A stretch of DNA of 14,347 bases from Methanobrevibacter sp. (GCA_031289975.1 JAITOM010000041.1:1-14347), one strand, 5' to 3'; positions 1 to 7,808 are shown, counted from the stretch's first letter. The notes: generated from the sequence alone by a model not told the origin. A program made the numbers and translations.

Positions 1-1
1 A

Positions 2-109
2 TTTTATTCTGACATCACAAAACTTTCTTCTGATGAGTTAGGATTACAATTAGGTAAAGAAGTTTATGTTTGCTTTAAAGCAATGGGTATAGCCTTGTTA
101 AAATCATAA
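2..109 (+). CDS. C-terminal end of a TOBE/Mop-domain protein (probably molybdate/tungstate transport or regulation), truncated by the window edge
   Basis: Only the last 35 codons are inside the window, open from base 2 to the TAA at 107-109. The peptide reads LSSDELGLQLGKEVYVCFKA and ends MGIALLKS. This is the typical end of a TOBE (transport-associated oligonucleotide-binding fold) domain, in which a helix carrying 'LGL..G.EV' is followed by the strand 'V.FKA..V.L'. In known families this fold binds molybdate or tungstate oxyanions. It lies at the C-terminus of ModC/WtpC-type ABC ATPases, in ModE-type regulators and in free-standing Mop proteins. Which of these the gene is cannot be decided, because everything upstream is missing. 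The next gene starts about 45 bases further on the same strand, so it could be co-transcribed. Confidence 0.6.
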   Translation, partial: FYSDITKLSSDELGLQLGKEVYVCFKAMGIALLKS

Positions 110-154
110 TTTAGCTATAAATTCTCAATATGGTATTTTTTCTTATTAATTCAG

Positions 155-415
155 GTGGGGGTCAATATATTAAAAATTTATGTTGATGAAAATAAATGTA
201 TTGCCTGTGGAGATTGTAAAGATATTTGTCCAAAAGGAGAGATAATTTGGTCAATAAATAAAATCGCACATGCATCCAACTTAGGATACTGTCATGTGTG
301 TACAATATGTGCTTCAAGATGTCCTACTGGAGCTATTTTAGTAGATAGAAATGCTCCTGGTGATGATAAATCTGAAAGAAATAATCAACCTCATGAAGAT
401 GATTTAATAGGATAG
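155..415 (+). CDS. Small 2[4Fe-4S] ferredoxin
   Basis: An 86-residue protein with two complete four-cysteine cluster motifs: C15-x2-C18-x2-C21-x3-C25-P and C46-x2-C49-x2-C52-x3-C56-P. This is the classic layout of a bacterial-type 2[4Fe-4S] ferredoxin, a soluble low-potential electron carrier in the cytoplasm. Its redox partner cannot be told from here. The acidic tail after residue 66 is not part of the fold. The start is uncertain. GTG at 155 is the only conventional start before the first cluster, yet it has no ribosome-binding site upstream and instead lies inside the purine-rich stretch AGGTGGGG (153-160). That stretch would better serve an ATA at 167, giving the natural N-terminus MLKIYVDENKC. 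Its stop is 11 bases from hisB, so the two are probably co-transcribed. Confidence 0.88.
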   Translation: MGVNILKIYVDENKCIACGDCKDICPKGEIIWSINKIAHASNLGYCHVCTICASRCPTGAILVDRNAPGDDKSERNNQPHEDDLIG

Positions 416-426
416 ATAGTGGTTAA

Positions 427-1005
427 ATGAATAGAATAGCCGAAATTAAAAGAAAAACTTTTGAAACAGATATTAAAGTTAGAATTAACTTAGATGGAAA
501 AGGGAACTACAATATTGATACTGGCATTAATTTCTTTAGTCACATGCTTGAATCTTTTTCAAAGCACAGTTTTTTTGATTTAGATGTTAAATCTATTGGA
601 GATATAGAAATTGATGATCACCATACAATTGAAGATACTGGAATGGTTTTAGGTGAAGCTTTCTTAAAAGCACTTGGTGATAAAAAAGGGATAAAAAGAA
701 TGGGACATGCAATTGTTCCAATGGATGATTCACTTTCTACTGTAGCTATTGATATTAGTGGTAGAAGTTATAGTTTAGTTGATATTTCGTTTAATAGCTA
801 TAAAATAGGTGATATGAGTTCCGAAATCATACCTCACTTTTTTGAATCTTTCACAAAAACATCTAAAATAAATGTCAACATTAAGGTTCTTGGTACTAAT
901 GACCATCATAAGGTGGAATCTCTTTTTAAAAGTTTTGCAAAGGCATTAAAAGAAGCAACAAGAATAGAACATGACCAAATTCCCAGTACTAAAGGTGTTA
1001 TTTAA
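427..1005 (+). CDS. hisB: Imidazoleglycerol-phosphate dehydratase (HisB)
   Basis: HisB catalyses the Mn-dependent dehydration of imidazole glycerol phosphate to imidazole acetol phosphate in histidine biosynthesis; it is a cytoplasmic oligomer. The 192-residue length is that of the stand-alone archaeal/bacterial enzyme, with no phosphatase domain as in E. coli. Family signatures are intact: DTGINFFSHML (31-41), DDHHTIEDTG (63-72) with metal-binding H65, H66 and E69, and the second-half repeat GTNDHHKVESLFKSF (156-170) with H160, H161 and E164. The C-terminus STKGVI is also typical. ATG at 427 is preceded by a modest GTGGTT ribosome-binding site and follows the ferredoxin stop by 11 bases, suggesting one transcript. 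No other his gene is in the window, consistent with scattered his genes in methanogens. Confidence 0.97.
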   Translation: MNRIAEIKRKTFETDIKVRINLDGKGNYNIDTGINFFSHMLESFSKHSFFDLDVKSIGDIEIDDHHTIEDTGMVLGEAFLKALGDKKGIKRMGHAIVPMDDSLSTVAIDISGRSYSLVDISFNSYKIGDMSSEIIPHFFESFTKTSKINVNIKVLGTNDHHKVESLFKSFAKALKEATRIEHDQIPSTKGVI

Positions 1006-1158
1006 ATCAGCCCTGAAAAAAAGTTGTGGATGGTTTATTAAATAATTTAGCTATTGTAGTTAATTGTAAATTTGTTTATAAATATTTTAATGATTTTAAT
1101 TAATATTTTAGAATTTATTATATTTTAAACAATTATTTAATTTATTATAGTCATTTTA

Positions 1159-1356
1159 GAAAAGTTCTTAAATTTTGGATGAAAATTTTTTTTATTAAAT
1201 TATTTAATTTTAAATATTACTTCATTAAAATCTATAATTTTAAATTTTAAATAGTATAAATATATTTTAATTAATATAAATGATTTTAAATTAATATTTT
1301 TTAATAATATTTATTTTTAAAAAAGTTTATTTATTAAGAATTTTATCAAAACCACT
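1159..1356 (-). repeat. Dispersed AT-rich inverted-repeat element, family R1, copy A
   Basis: Read on the minus strand this runs from TAGTGGTTTTGATAAAATTC to TTAAGAACTTTTC. It aligns nearly end to end with copies at 5568-5761 and 6847-7256 on the plus strand. Shared blocks include CTTAATAAATAA, TTTTTTAAAAATAAATA, TTATTAAAAAATATT, AAAATTATAGATTTT and AATAATTTAATAAAA. The two ends carry inverted forms of AAAGTTCTTAA, so it resembles a MITE with short terminal inverted repeats. It encodes nothing. Confidence 0.75.
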
Positions 1357-1394
1357 ATATATAAATAAAAGAAAATAATTTTACAAAACACTAT
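1357..1394. repeat. 38-nt block shared with 12805-12842
   Basis: It runs from ATATATAAATAAAAG to ACAAAACACTAT, directly adjoining repeat R1 copy A. It matches the block at 12805-12842 on the same strand with a single A/G difference (37 of 38). Such length and identity are more than low complexity alone would give, so the two spacers share a second mobile or duplicated sequence. Confidence 0.65.
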
Positions 1395-1831
1395 ATTTTA
1401 ATTTTTAAAATTATTCTTTATATTTTTATTAAATTAAAAAAATTAAATTTAAAAGAAAATTGAAAACAATTTTTGCAAAAATTTAAGTTTTCTACTATAT
1501 TTAGATTTTAATTAATGAGAGTGTAAAGAAATCGGCTCCTAATTAAGGAAAAATGACAATATATATTAACTTTTTCTATTTTTGCAATAATTTAGTATTA
1601 CTTTTCCAATCTTTATTAATAATGGCTCCTTTAAATCTTTTTCTAAAAACCGTTTTAAAATTAACATAACCTCATTAAATCAATGGTTTATTAAATTAAC
1701 TATTAAAGTTCATGAGAGTTTAGTTAATTATTTTATAACATCTAATCTAAAGTATTGAATTTAAGTAATTATCCAAAAACCACAAAGTTTATAAAACCAA
1801 TTAAAGAGTTAGGATTTGATAAACATCAAAA

Positions 1832-2014
1832 ATGCGTCTTTCACTAAATTATAAAATCGTTGAAAAAAAAGTTAAAGATAACATTAAAGAAAATAACTAT
1901 TCTGACAATGAATTATATAAAATTAACCATTACGCATCAAAAATAAAAAGAATCTTTGATGTAAAAACTATCATGCAATTCATGATAGAGATGTATTTTA
2001 AAGTTAAATCTTAA
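1832..2014 (+). CDS. Short hypothetical ORF, possibly the last piece of a decayed gene
   Basis: Sixty codons, lysine-rich (MRLSLNYKIVEKK... to ...MIEMYFKVKS), with no family I recognise and no cysteine or membrane segment. Its stop overlaps the stop of polC, which converges from the other strand: TAA at 2012-2014 against the polC stop at 2011-2013. The nearest ribosome-binding-site-like bases (AGGATTTGAT at 1811-1820) are too far from the ATG. Just upstream, two other frames carry protein-like stretches: 1591-1758 contains INNGSFKSFSKNRFKI, and 1746-1847 contains KPIKELGFDKHQK. Together the three frames look more like one frameshifted gene, perhaps a transposase relic, than a working 60-residue protein. 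The relic idea is inference. Confidence 0.3.
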   Translation: MRLSLNYKIVEKKVKDNIKENNYSDNELYKINHYASKIKRIFDVKTIMQFMIEMYFKVKS

Positions 2015-5000
2015 AAAAAAGCATCTAATGAGCTTTGTTTTGATTTATCACTTTCAAATAATGATTTTACACTTAGTTCTTGAATTTCGAGTCTTTGAAT
2101 TATGTATGGATTAATTGGATATCTGTTTACTAAATCTTTTGAAATTTCTAAGTATTTGGTTACTGAACCCTTTGAAACAGTTAACATAAGATTATTTCCG
2201 CACCTACATTTACCTGTAAGAGGTATTCTTCTATATTTGGTATTGCATTTTGTACATCTTACTTTTTGCTTAGAAAATGTTCTGGAGTTACCCATGATGT
2301 CTGGTAAGAAATGGGAGGATAAAACTCCTTCAACCACACCTTGCTGGTCAACAGCACGTATACTTTCAGCTAAAGCAATTTGAGAATCAACTTTATCTTT
2401 CATAGAATTTAAGGTTTTATATAGGCAAATATTAGGTCCAGCATCAATTTTTGAAGTGCTGTGGGAAAACATTAAATTTTCGTATTGGTGTGGGGTTCCA
2501 AGATGTTTTCCTACATTATCCATTAAATCTATTATTTTTTCTGGTTTAAGGTCTTCATATGTTTTATTAAAGAATTCTAATGGAAATTTTTCAATAATAT
2601 CTATTTTATGGGATTCATCATCTATTTCTTCAGGATCTATTCTTGATGAAAGAACAAGTGGTGCATCCATACTTCCTCCTCGTGTACTTGGTAGATAGGT
2701 TTTAGAGAAGTTTATTAAAGCATCTAAAAGTAGCATTATAGAATCTTCATCACTATCACAGTTTCTTCTTTTTGCTGAATGAAAGTAAGGATGAGCATAA
2801 CAACAATGTGCTTTTGTAAACCCTATAATCCTACTTAATACTCCTGCTGATGTATGTGGTGCAAGACCTACAGTTAAATGACCAATTAAACCTTCTTTAT
2901 CCGAAACATTGTAAAATCTATCCATACTATAAAATCTTTCTAAAAGGTCATCCATAAAGTTAGCTACTTTGAGTAGGTATTCTCCACAATTTTTAGATAT
3001 TACGATATCTTGAACTTTAAGTTCAACGATTTGGTTTTCATTTTCAATAGTATTACCATAAACATCTTTAATGTAATCTAACTCTCTTAATTTTTCAAGC
3101 GTTACACCAATTTCTTTTGGTATGAAATGTGTTAATGGAAGATCAGTTGAGTCATGTCGAATAGTAGCATCCTTAAATATAAATACTTCATTTTTTGCAC
3201 GAAGTATTCCTTTTTCAATAGGTTCGGGGAGTTTTGATTCTGAAATCATACCTTTAACTCCTTTAACTTCATTAAATTGACGGATGCGAATATTTTCACT
3301 TGCTTTTCTAAGTAAGTTTCCAATAGGTATTCTTCTTTTTGAGGGTCTATCAATTGTTGTTGAAGAGCCACATTTTGGACAAATTGAATTATATGATTTT
3401 GATCTACAATCATCACAAATTCTCTCTGATACCTCAACATTATAAGTTTTATTTTTGGCTGCTTCAGCCAATAATCTTCTTGTTCCCCCATAAATACCAA
3501 CAGGAAATAGTGAATGTGGAGCTGGTTTCATGAGTCTTTCTTTTGATTTTTCAGGTCTTCCCACACGACAACCAATATATATTGGGGATTTATCCATTAT
3601 TTTAACTTCTGATATCTCATTTATCTTTTCAAGGGTGGTTTTATCAGAATTTTCATCTACATTTTTTTTCAATGCATGTTTGAGAGTGTAAGCATCATCA
3701 TTGTTTATAATAACTTTTCCATCTCTTAGTTTATGACTTACACCAATAATTTCTAATATTCTTTTCTCAGGAGACAAATCTAAACTAAAATCTGTTTCTT
3801 CAATGTATTCATGCTCATGTATCCACCTAATCAATGAATTTAGATCATTGAGTGAGATATCATTGTAAGAATAGGTGTATTCAGGGTTTAATGGAACATT
3901 ATATTTTTTAGATATTTCAAATGATGTTTTAGCAGAAATATAACTATTATTTAATATATCTAAATCATTATGGTTCTCTAAGTTTAAGGTTTTATCATTA
4001 TTTAAATCAATAGTTAAAATAGTTTTATTATTTTCACCATTAATTAAATCAACGGTTAAACCATTATTTTTATATTCTTTTGATTGGATTAAGGTTTCTA
4101 TCCACCATTCTTCACACCAGCCTGAAGGAAGCAAGTTTTGATTGTTTCTTAAGAATTCTCCATAAGCAATTAAGATATCTCCTAAAAATAGGATTTCACT
4201 AACTTTTTTCCTATATTTTGCTGCTTCTTTAATTGTTTTTAGTTTTAGAACATCTCCATTTTTTAATTTTACTATAGGTCCTTCAATTGAATCTACTGGA
4301 ACAACACAATTTCCTTTTCCTGGTCTTTCAATTTTCATTTGAGTTCCAACAGCTAAAAACTCTAATAATTCCATTGTTATAGGACTAACACCCATAGCTG
4401 CTAAACCAGTGTTTCTTGATCTACCATAACGAAGTCTAAAACCGCCTTTTGCATTTGGATAAGCTAAAACTGGGCGACCACCAATAATATCCTCAATATA
4501 TTTAGCTTTAGGTTTTTCATCTTCATCATCTTCTTTTTTTTCCAAAATCTTTTTATTAAATACTTCTAACCATTCCCAACCATCTAAATCAAGTTCTTTA
4601 GCATATTTAATAACTTTAGCGGATTTCTGAATAACTCCTTCTGCAATAGCAAGCAATGCTCCACCACGAACATAGTTTGTTTCAACACGTTCCAAGTTTC
4701 TATGTGAAACCTCAATTTTATCAGTTTGTTCACCAGTTACTTCAACTGGAATATTCTTAGTAGCTAATCTAATTTCATCTGGCTTAGGAGAGTATTGAAG
4801 ATTTGTAACTTCGGATTCATAAAGTTCAGCTTCTTCAACATATCTTTCTATCTCTAAATCAATAGGCTGATATTTACTAAGACCAGTTGTTTTCATAATT
4901 TGATGACCTAACAAAACAGCTAATGCTGCAGCTGTACCACCTGCACTTCTAATAGGTCCTGCAAAATAAACAGCCAAATATTTGCTACCATCAAAGTTTT

Positions 5001-5367
5001 CTTTTATTTTCACTTGAGATATTCCTTCAAGAGGAGCAGCAACAACACCCTCTGTTAAAATAGCTAATGCTGTTCTAAGTCCTTGATCAGCTAATTTTTC
5101 TTCAGTTTGTTCTTTATCTGGTTTTTTTAAAGCTATCTCAGATGCAATCGCAAAAGCAACTTCTTCTCTTGAATTTTTTTCTTTTTCTAATTCTTTTATT
5201 CTTTTAGCTATTCCTTTTGGACCAACAAGTCCTTCAACCCTTTCAGCCAAATCCTTTGCTAAAGGTATTTCAGTCGCTGTTTCAACATCCAAACCTTTTG
5301 ATCTTGCTTGATTAGCTATTTCATATAGTTCATGAGTTTCTTTTTCTAATCTATCAAAGTAATCCAT
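2011..5367 (-). CDS. polC: DNA polymerase D (PolD) large subunit DP2
   Basis: The catalytic large subunit of the archaeal D-family replicative polymerase, which works with the small DP1 proofreading subunit and PCNA. DP1 is not in this window. The protein has 1118 residues, an ordinary intein-free DP2 length; several other archaea carry inteins here. Recognisable parts in order: GPIRSAGGT (137-145) in the N-terminal region; a Cys4 zinc site C651/C654/C663/C666; APHTSAGVLSRIIGF in the catalytic core; NCDSDED (869-875), whose D871 and D873 match the catalytic aspartates of the family; STRGGSMDAPLVL just after; and a C-terminal zinc site C1038/C1041/C1054/C1056. The last residues QSSLDAFF form a PIP box (Q-x-x-L-x-x-F-F) for the sliding clamp. 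ATG at 5367 has an AGGATT ribosome-binding site. All key residues are intact. Confidence 0.98.
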   Translation of the reverse strand: MDYFDRLEKETHELYEIANQARSKGLDVETATEIPLAKDLAERVEGLVGPKGIAKRIKELEKEKNSREEVAFAIASEIALKKPDKEQTEEKLADQGLRTALAILTEGVVAAPLEGISQVKIKENFDGSKYLAVYFAGPIRSAGGTAAALAVLLGHQIMKTTGLSKYQPIDLEIERYVEEAELYESEVTNLQYSPKPDEIRLATKNIPVEVTGEQTDKIEVSHRNLERVETNYVRGGALLAIAEGVIQKSAKVIKYAKELDLDGWEWLEVFNKKILEKKEDDEDEKPKAKYIEDIIGGRPVLAYPNAKGGFRLRYGRSRNTGLAAMGVSPITMELLEFLAVGTQMKIERPGKGNCVVPVDSIEGPIVKLKNGDVLKLKTIKEAAKYRKKVSEILFLGDILIAYGEFLRNNQNLLPSGWCEEWWIETLIQSKEYKNNGLTVDLINGENNKTILTIDLNNDKTLNLENHNDLDILNNSYISAKTSFEISKKYNVPLNPEYTYSYNDISLNDLNSLIRWIHEHEYIEETDFSLDLSPEKRILEIIGVSHKLRDGKVIINNDDAYTLKHALKKNVDENSDKTTLEKINEISEVKIMDKSPIYIGCRVGRPEKSKERLMKPAPHSLFPVGIYGGTRRLLAEAAKNKTYNVEVSERICDDCRSKSYNSICPKCGSSTTIDRPSKRRIPIGNLLRKASENIRIRQFNEVKGVKGMISESKLPEPIEKGILRAKNEVFIFKDATIRHDSTDLPLTHFIPKEIGVTLEKLRELDYIKDVYGNTIENENQIVELKVQDIVISKNCGEYLLKVANFMDDLLERFYSMDRFYNVSDKEGLIGHLTVGLAPHTSAGVLSRIIGFTKAHCCYAHPYFHSAKRRNCDSDEDSIMLLLDALINFSKTYLPSTRGGSMDAPLVLSSRIDPEEIDDESHKIDIIEKFPLEFFNKTYEDLKPEKIIDLMDNVGKHLGTPHQYENLMFSHSTSKIDAGPNICLYKTLNSMKDKVDSQIALAESIRAVDQQGVVEGVLSSHFLPDIMGNSRTFSKQKVRCTKCNTKYRRIPLTGKCRCGNNLMLTVSKGSVTKYLEISKDLVNRYPINPYIIQRLEIQELSVKSLFESDKSKQSSLDAFF

Positions 5368-5826
5368 ATTTAATCCTTTTTAATTTGTTTTTTTTATTTT
5401 AATTGTTTTTTTTTATTTGTAGTTTAAGATGAAAAGTTTAATATTTTTTTATTTATTTTTATATAACTTGTATTTTACAAATATGAAATAGTTTAAATAA
5501 TATTTTTAGTAATAAAAGGATATTAAATCCTTAAATTATAAAATAAGATAGTTTATCATTTTATATTTAGTGGTTTTGATAAAGTTCTTAATAAATAACT
5601 TTTTTAAAAATAAATAAAAATAAATATTATTAAAAAATATTAATTTAAAATTATTTATATAATTATTTTTTAAAATTTAAAGTTATAGATTTTTATAAGG
5701 TTATATTTAAAATTGAACAATTTAATAAAAAATTTATCATTTTAAAATTTAAGAACTTTTCGTCATAATAATTATATATATATTTATTAATTTATTTTTA
5801 AATTTGATCATATTTTAATTCTAAAT
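5368..5826. other. AT-rich spacer between ilvE and polC; polC promoter region and a repeat
   Basis: Both flanking genes read leftward, so this spacer holds the end of ilvE transcription and the start of polC transcription. On the minus strand a TATA-like AAGTTATATAAAAATAAA lies at about 5455-5472, roughly 95 bases before the polC ATG. It is one of several possible TATA boxes in such AT-rich DNA, so the assignment is weak. The ilvE-proximal part is filled by repeat R1 copy B. No gene or structured RNA is visible. Confidence 0.5.
5568..5761 (+). repeat. Dispersed AT-rich inverted-repeat element, family R1, copy B
   Basis: It starts TAGTGGTTTTGATAAAGTTC and ends TTTAAGAACTTTTC. Terminal inverted repeats AAAGTTCTTAA (5581-5591) and TTAAGAACTTT (5749-5759) are perfect. 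This is the least disturbed copy, about 194 bp, and serves as reference for copies A and C. It is non-coding and inserted between two leftward genes. Confidence 0.75.
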
Positions 5827-6741
5827 CTAAAATATATCTAACCAACAGTATTTATCGTCTGTTTTACCTTCAACTATGCTGAAAAATTCATTTTGAATAG
5901 ATTTAGTAATGGAACCTACCAATCCATCACCAATATTAATTCCATCAACGGTTCTTATTGGAGTTATCTCAGCAGCTGTTCCAGTATAAAATAGTTCATC
6001 AGCAATGTATAATAGTTCTCTTGGTATTTTCTCTTGTATTACATCATAACCTAAATCTTTAGCTAATTTAATAACAGAATCTCTTGTTATTCCTTTTAAA
6101 ATCGATGATGAAATAGATGGGGTGTATATGAGATTATCTTTAGCTAAAAAAATATTTTCTCCACTACCTTCACCAACAAAGCCTTCAATATCTAACATGA
6201 TACAATCATCGAAATTATTCTGAGTTGCTTCTAATTTAGCAAGTTGAGCATTCATATAATTTGCTCCTGATTTAGCCAAGCTTGGAAGAGTGTTTGGAGC
6301 CATGCGTCTCCATGACGAAACACCTGCATCAATACCTTTCTCAATTGCAGTATCACCAAGGTACTGCCCCCAACTCCAAACAGCAATAGCTATATTAGTA
6401 GGTGATTCTCGAGGGTCAATTCCTAAGGTACCATATCCCCGATAAACAACAGGTCTAATATAACATTCTTTAAGATTATTAATAATCATTGTTTCTTTAA
6501 TGGCATTAGATATTTCATTTTGAGTGTATGGAATATCCATACGATATATTTTCATAGATTCAAAAAGTCTTTGAACATGTTCTTTTAATCTAAAAATTCC
6601 AGCTTTTCCATTAATTTCATAAGCTCTTATTCCTTCAAAAACACTTGAACCATAATGCAGGGCATGGGAAAGAACATGTATATTAGCATCTTTCCAATTA
6701 ATGAATTCTCCATCCATCCAAATTTTTCCACTTTCATCCAA
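5827..6741 (-). CDS. ilvE: Branched-chain-amino-acid aminotransferase (IlvE)
   Basis: A class IV, PLP-dependent aminotransferase that makes the last step of valine, leucine and isoleucine synthesis, moving an amino group from glutamate to the branched 2-oxo acid. It has 304 residues, the usual length. Seen in order: FEGIRAYE (35-42); the region around SSWRRMAPNTLPSLAKSGAN with the PLP-binding lysine K157 (equivalent of E. coli K159); GEGSGENIF, which includes the cofactor-contacting glutamate; GITRDSVIKLA; and TGTAAEITPIRTVDG. The C-terminus ends DKYCWLDIF, as in bacterial IlvE. The start is TTG at 6741. The first in-frame ATG, at residue 9, would cut conserved sequence (DESGKIWMDGEF). A TATA-like motif lies about 30 bases upstream, hinting at a very short leader. 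No neighbour belongs to the same pathway. Confidence 0.96.
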   Translation of the reverse strand: MDESGKIWMDGEFINWKDANIHVLSHALHYGSSVFEGIRAYEINGKAGIFRLKEHVQRLFESMKIYRMDIPYTQNEISNAIKETMIINNLKECYIRPVVYRGYGTLGIDPRESPTNIAIAVWSWGQYLGDTAIEKGIDAGVSSWRRMAPNTLPSLAKSGANYMNAQLAKLEATQNNFDDCIMLDIEGFVGEGSGENIFLAKDNLIYTPSISSSILKGITRDSVIKLAKDLGYDVIQEKIPRELLYIADELFYTGTAAEITPIRTVDGINIGDGLVGSITKSIQNEFFSIVEGKTDDKYCWLDIF

Positions 6742-6765
6742 GTTAACAACATCCCAATTTTTAAT

Positions 6766-6777
6766 GTATTTATAAAT
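6766..6777 (-). promoter_or_regulatory. Candidate TATA box for ilvE
   Basis: The minus strand reads ATTTATAAATAC, centred about 31 bases before the TTG start. Archaeal transcription starts about 25 bases after the TATA centre, so the predicted mRNA would begin only a few bases before the start codon. AT-richness makes chance TATA matches common here, so this is tentative. Confidence 0.35.
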
Positions 6778-6846
6778 TTAATTATCTTATTCCTAAGATT
6801 TAATTATATTTGTTAATGATCTTTTATTAATATTTTGTTTTCATTA

Positions 6847-7256
6847 TAGTATTTTTGATAAAGTTCTTAATAAATAATTTTTTTAAAAATAAATATTATT
6901 AAAAAATATTTATTTAAAATTACTTATATTAATTAAAATAAGTTTATATTATTTAAAATTTAAAATTATAGATTTTTATAAATTATAGTTGTGTAAAAAT
7001 GTTTGTAATTAATAATTTATTTTTAAATATCTTATTTTTAAAAATTTCAATTAGTATTAAATTAATTTTTTAAATAATAATTTTTATTTTTTTATTTTTA
7101 AAAATAATAATTATAATTTTTTTAATTAAAAATTTAATAAAAATGATCCACTATTTAAAAACTTCATTACTTACAGACATTATTTAATACATTATAATAT
7201 TTGAAATTAAATAATTTAATAAAAAAATTAATACATTTTAAAATTTAAGAACTTTC
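6847..7256 (+). repeat. Dispersed AT-rich inverted-repeat element, family R1, copy C, split by an insertion
   Basis: The left part (6847-6980) matches copy B from TTTTTGATAAAGTTCTTAAT to TTATAGATTTTTATAA. The right part (about 7193-7256) matches it again from AAATAATTTAATAAAA to AAAATTTAAGAACTTT. Between the two lies about 210 bp of unrelated AT-rich DNA, which is absent from copies A and B. Confidence 0.7.
6981..7192. mobile_element. Putative nested MITE-like insertion within R1 copy C
   Basis: This sequence interrupts R1 copy C and is missing from the two other copies. Its ends are imperfect inverted repeats: GTGTAAAAATGTTTGTAATT near the left end, and the complement of GTATTAAATAATGTCTGTAA near the right. 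No reading frame is present. Exact borders are uncertain by about ten bases because everything around is A/T. Confidence 0.45.
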
Positions 7257-7270
7257 CATATATAAATTTT

Positions 7271-7414
7271 GGCACTGTAAAAATAGGATGGATTTTTGCA
7301 ATTGAAAAATTAAGAAATTAAGCTAAAATTTTGATGACATGTATATGGACTAAATTTTTTCTGCCTAAAAACCAAATTTCAGATTTTAAATTTCCATCCT
7401 CTTTTTACAGTACC
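7271..7414. mobile_element. MITE-like element X, copy 1 (complete, 144 bp)
   Basis: Terminal inverted repeats of 22 bp agree at 20 positions. The left arm starts GGCACTGTAAAAATAGGATG (7271-7292). The right arm (7393-7414), read as complement, starts GGTACTGTAAAAAGAGGATG. The interior, including GCCTAAAAACCAAATTT, has no reading frame. A half copy lies at 13932-14011 and a diverged copy at 7809-7945. This is the layout of a non-autonomous element moved by a transposase encoded elsewhere. No clear target-site duplication was seen. Confidence 0.75.
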
Positions 7415-7528
7415 TATTCAATATTAAACTTGATTAAGATTATAGTATCGATGCATTAAATTAAAAGTTGATGAAAATATAGTAAAATAATTAATGCCAC
7501 AATCAATTTAGTTATTAGAAAACTTTTG

Positions 7529-7625
7529 CATTGATATAGTATCATGTAGGTTAATATTAGATCTCCATCTACTTTGTCTGGATTAAAAGCTTTACATTGA
7601 TATAGTATCATGTAGGTTAATATTA
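7529..7625. repeat. Two exact 31-nt direct repeats separated by 35 nt
   Basis: CATTGATATAGTATCATG... occurs identically at 7529-7559 and 7595-7625, ending GGTTAATATTA both times. The intervening 35 bases (7560-7594) are unique, and their C+G content is higher than that of the surroundings. Each repeat contains the hairpin/palindrome TGATATAGTATCA. The dimensions are those of a one-spacer CRISPR unit, but two repeats without cas genes are not enough to call one. A pair of regulator-binding sites or a local duplication is equally possible. The 10 bases before each copy also agree at 7 positions, so the duplication may be longer than 31 nt. Confidence 0.85.
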
Positions 7626-7808
7626 AAACCAATTTAAAATTAAAAAAAATATTTATTTTAAAAATATAATCCTAACTTTTATATAAATTAAGATTAATTT
7701 TCACAAAGCATTTATTATATTTTACTTTCAACGAATATTATTTTATATAATTCATATAAAATATAATCTATTGTTTTTATACATTAATCATGTCCTTATA
7801 TTAATAGG

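Larger units (their letters stand above)
1006..1831. other. AT-rich spacer between hisB and a small ORF; contains repeats
   Basis: About 830 bases of almost pure A/T. I see one copy of a roughly 200-bp inverted-repeat element (1159-1356), a 38-nt block shared with the spacer at 12805, and a 31-nt imperfect palindrome at 1462-1492 whose centre TTTTTGCAAAAA is a perfect 12-nt palindrome flanked by GAAAAC and GTTTTC. From about 1590 onward the composition becomes more gene-like, with two short open segments in different frames (1591-1758 and 1746-1847). These lead into the 60-codon ORF at 1832 and may be decayed coding sequence. No RNA gene or convincing terminator after hisB is visible. Confidence 0.6.

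Noticed and set aside
2102..3533. Several 60-93-codon plus-strand frames within polC, and an 84-codon minus-strand frame at 3246-3500
   Set aside because: They are out-of-frame shadows of the polC coding sequence without ribosome-binding sites or recognisable content.
7529..7625. Calling the direct-repeat pair a CRISPR array outright
   Set aside because: Only two repeats, no cas genes and no further degenerate repeats on either side. It is kept as a repeat with CRISPR as one hypothesis.
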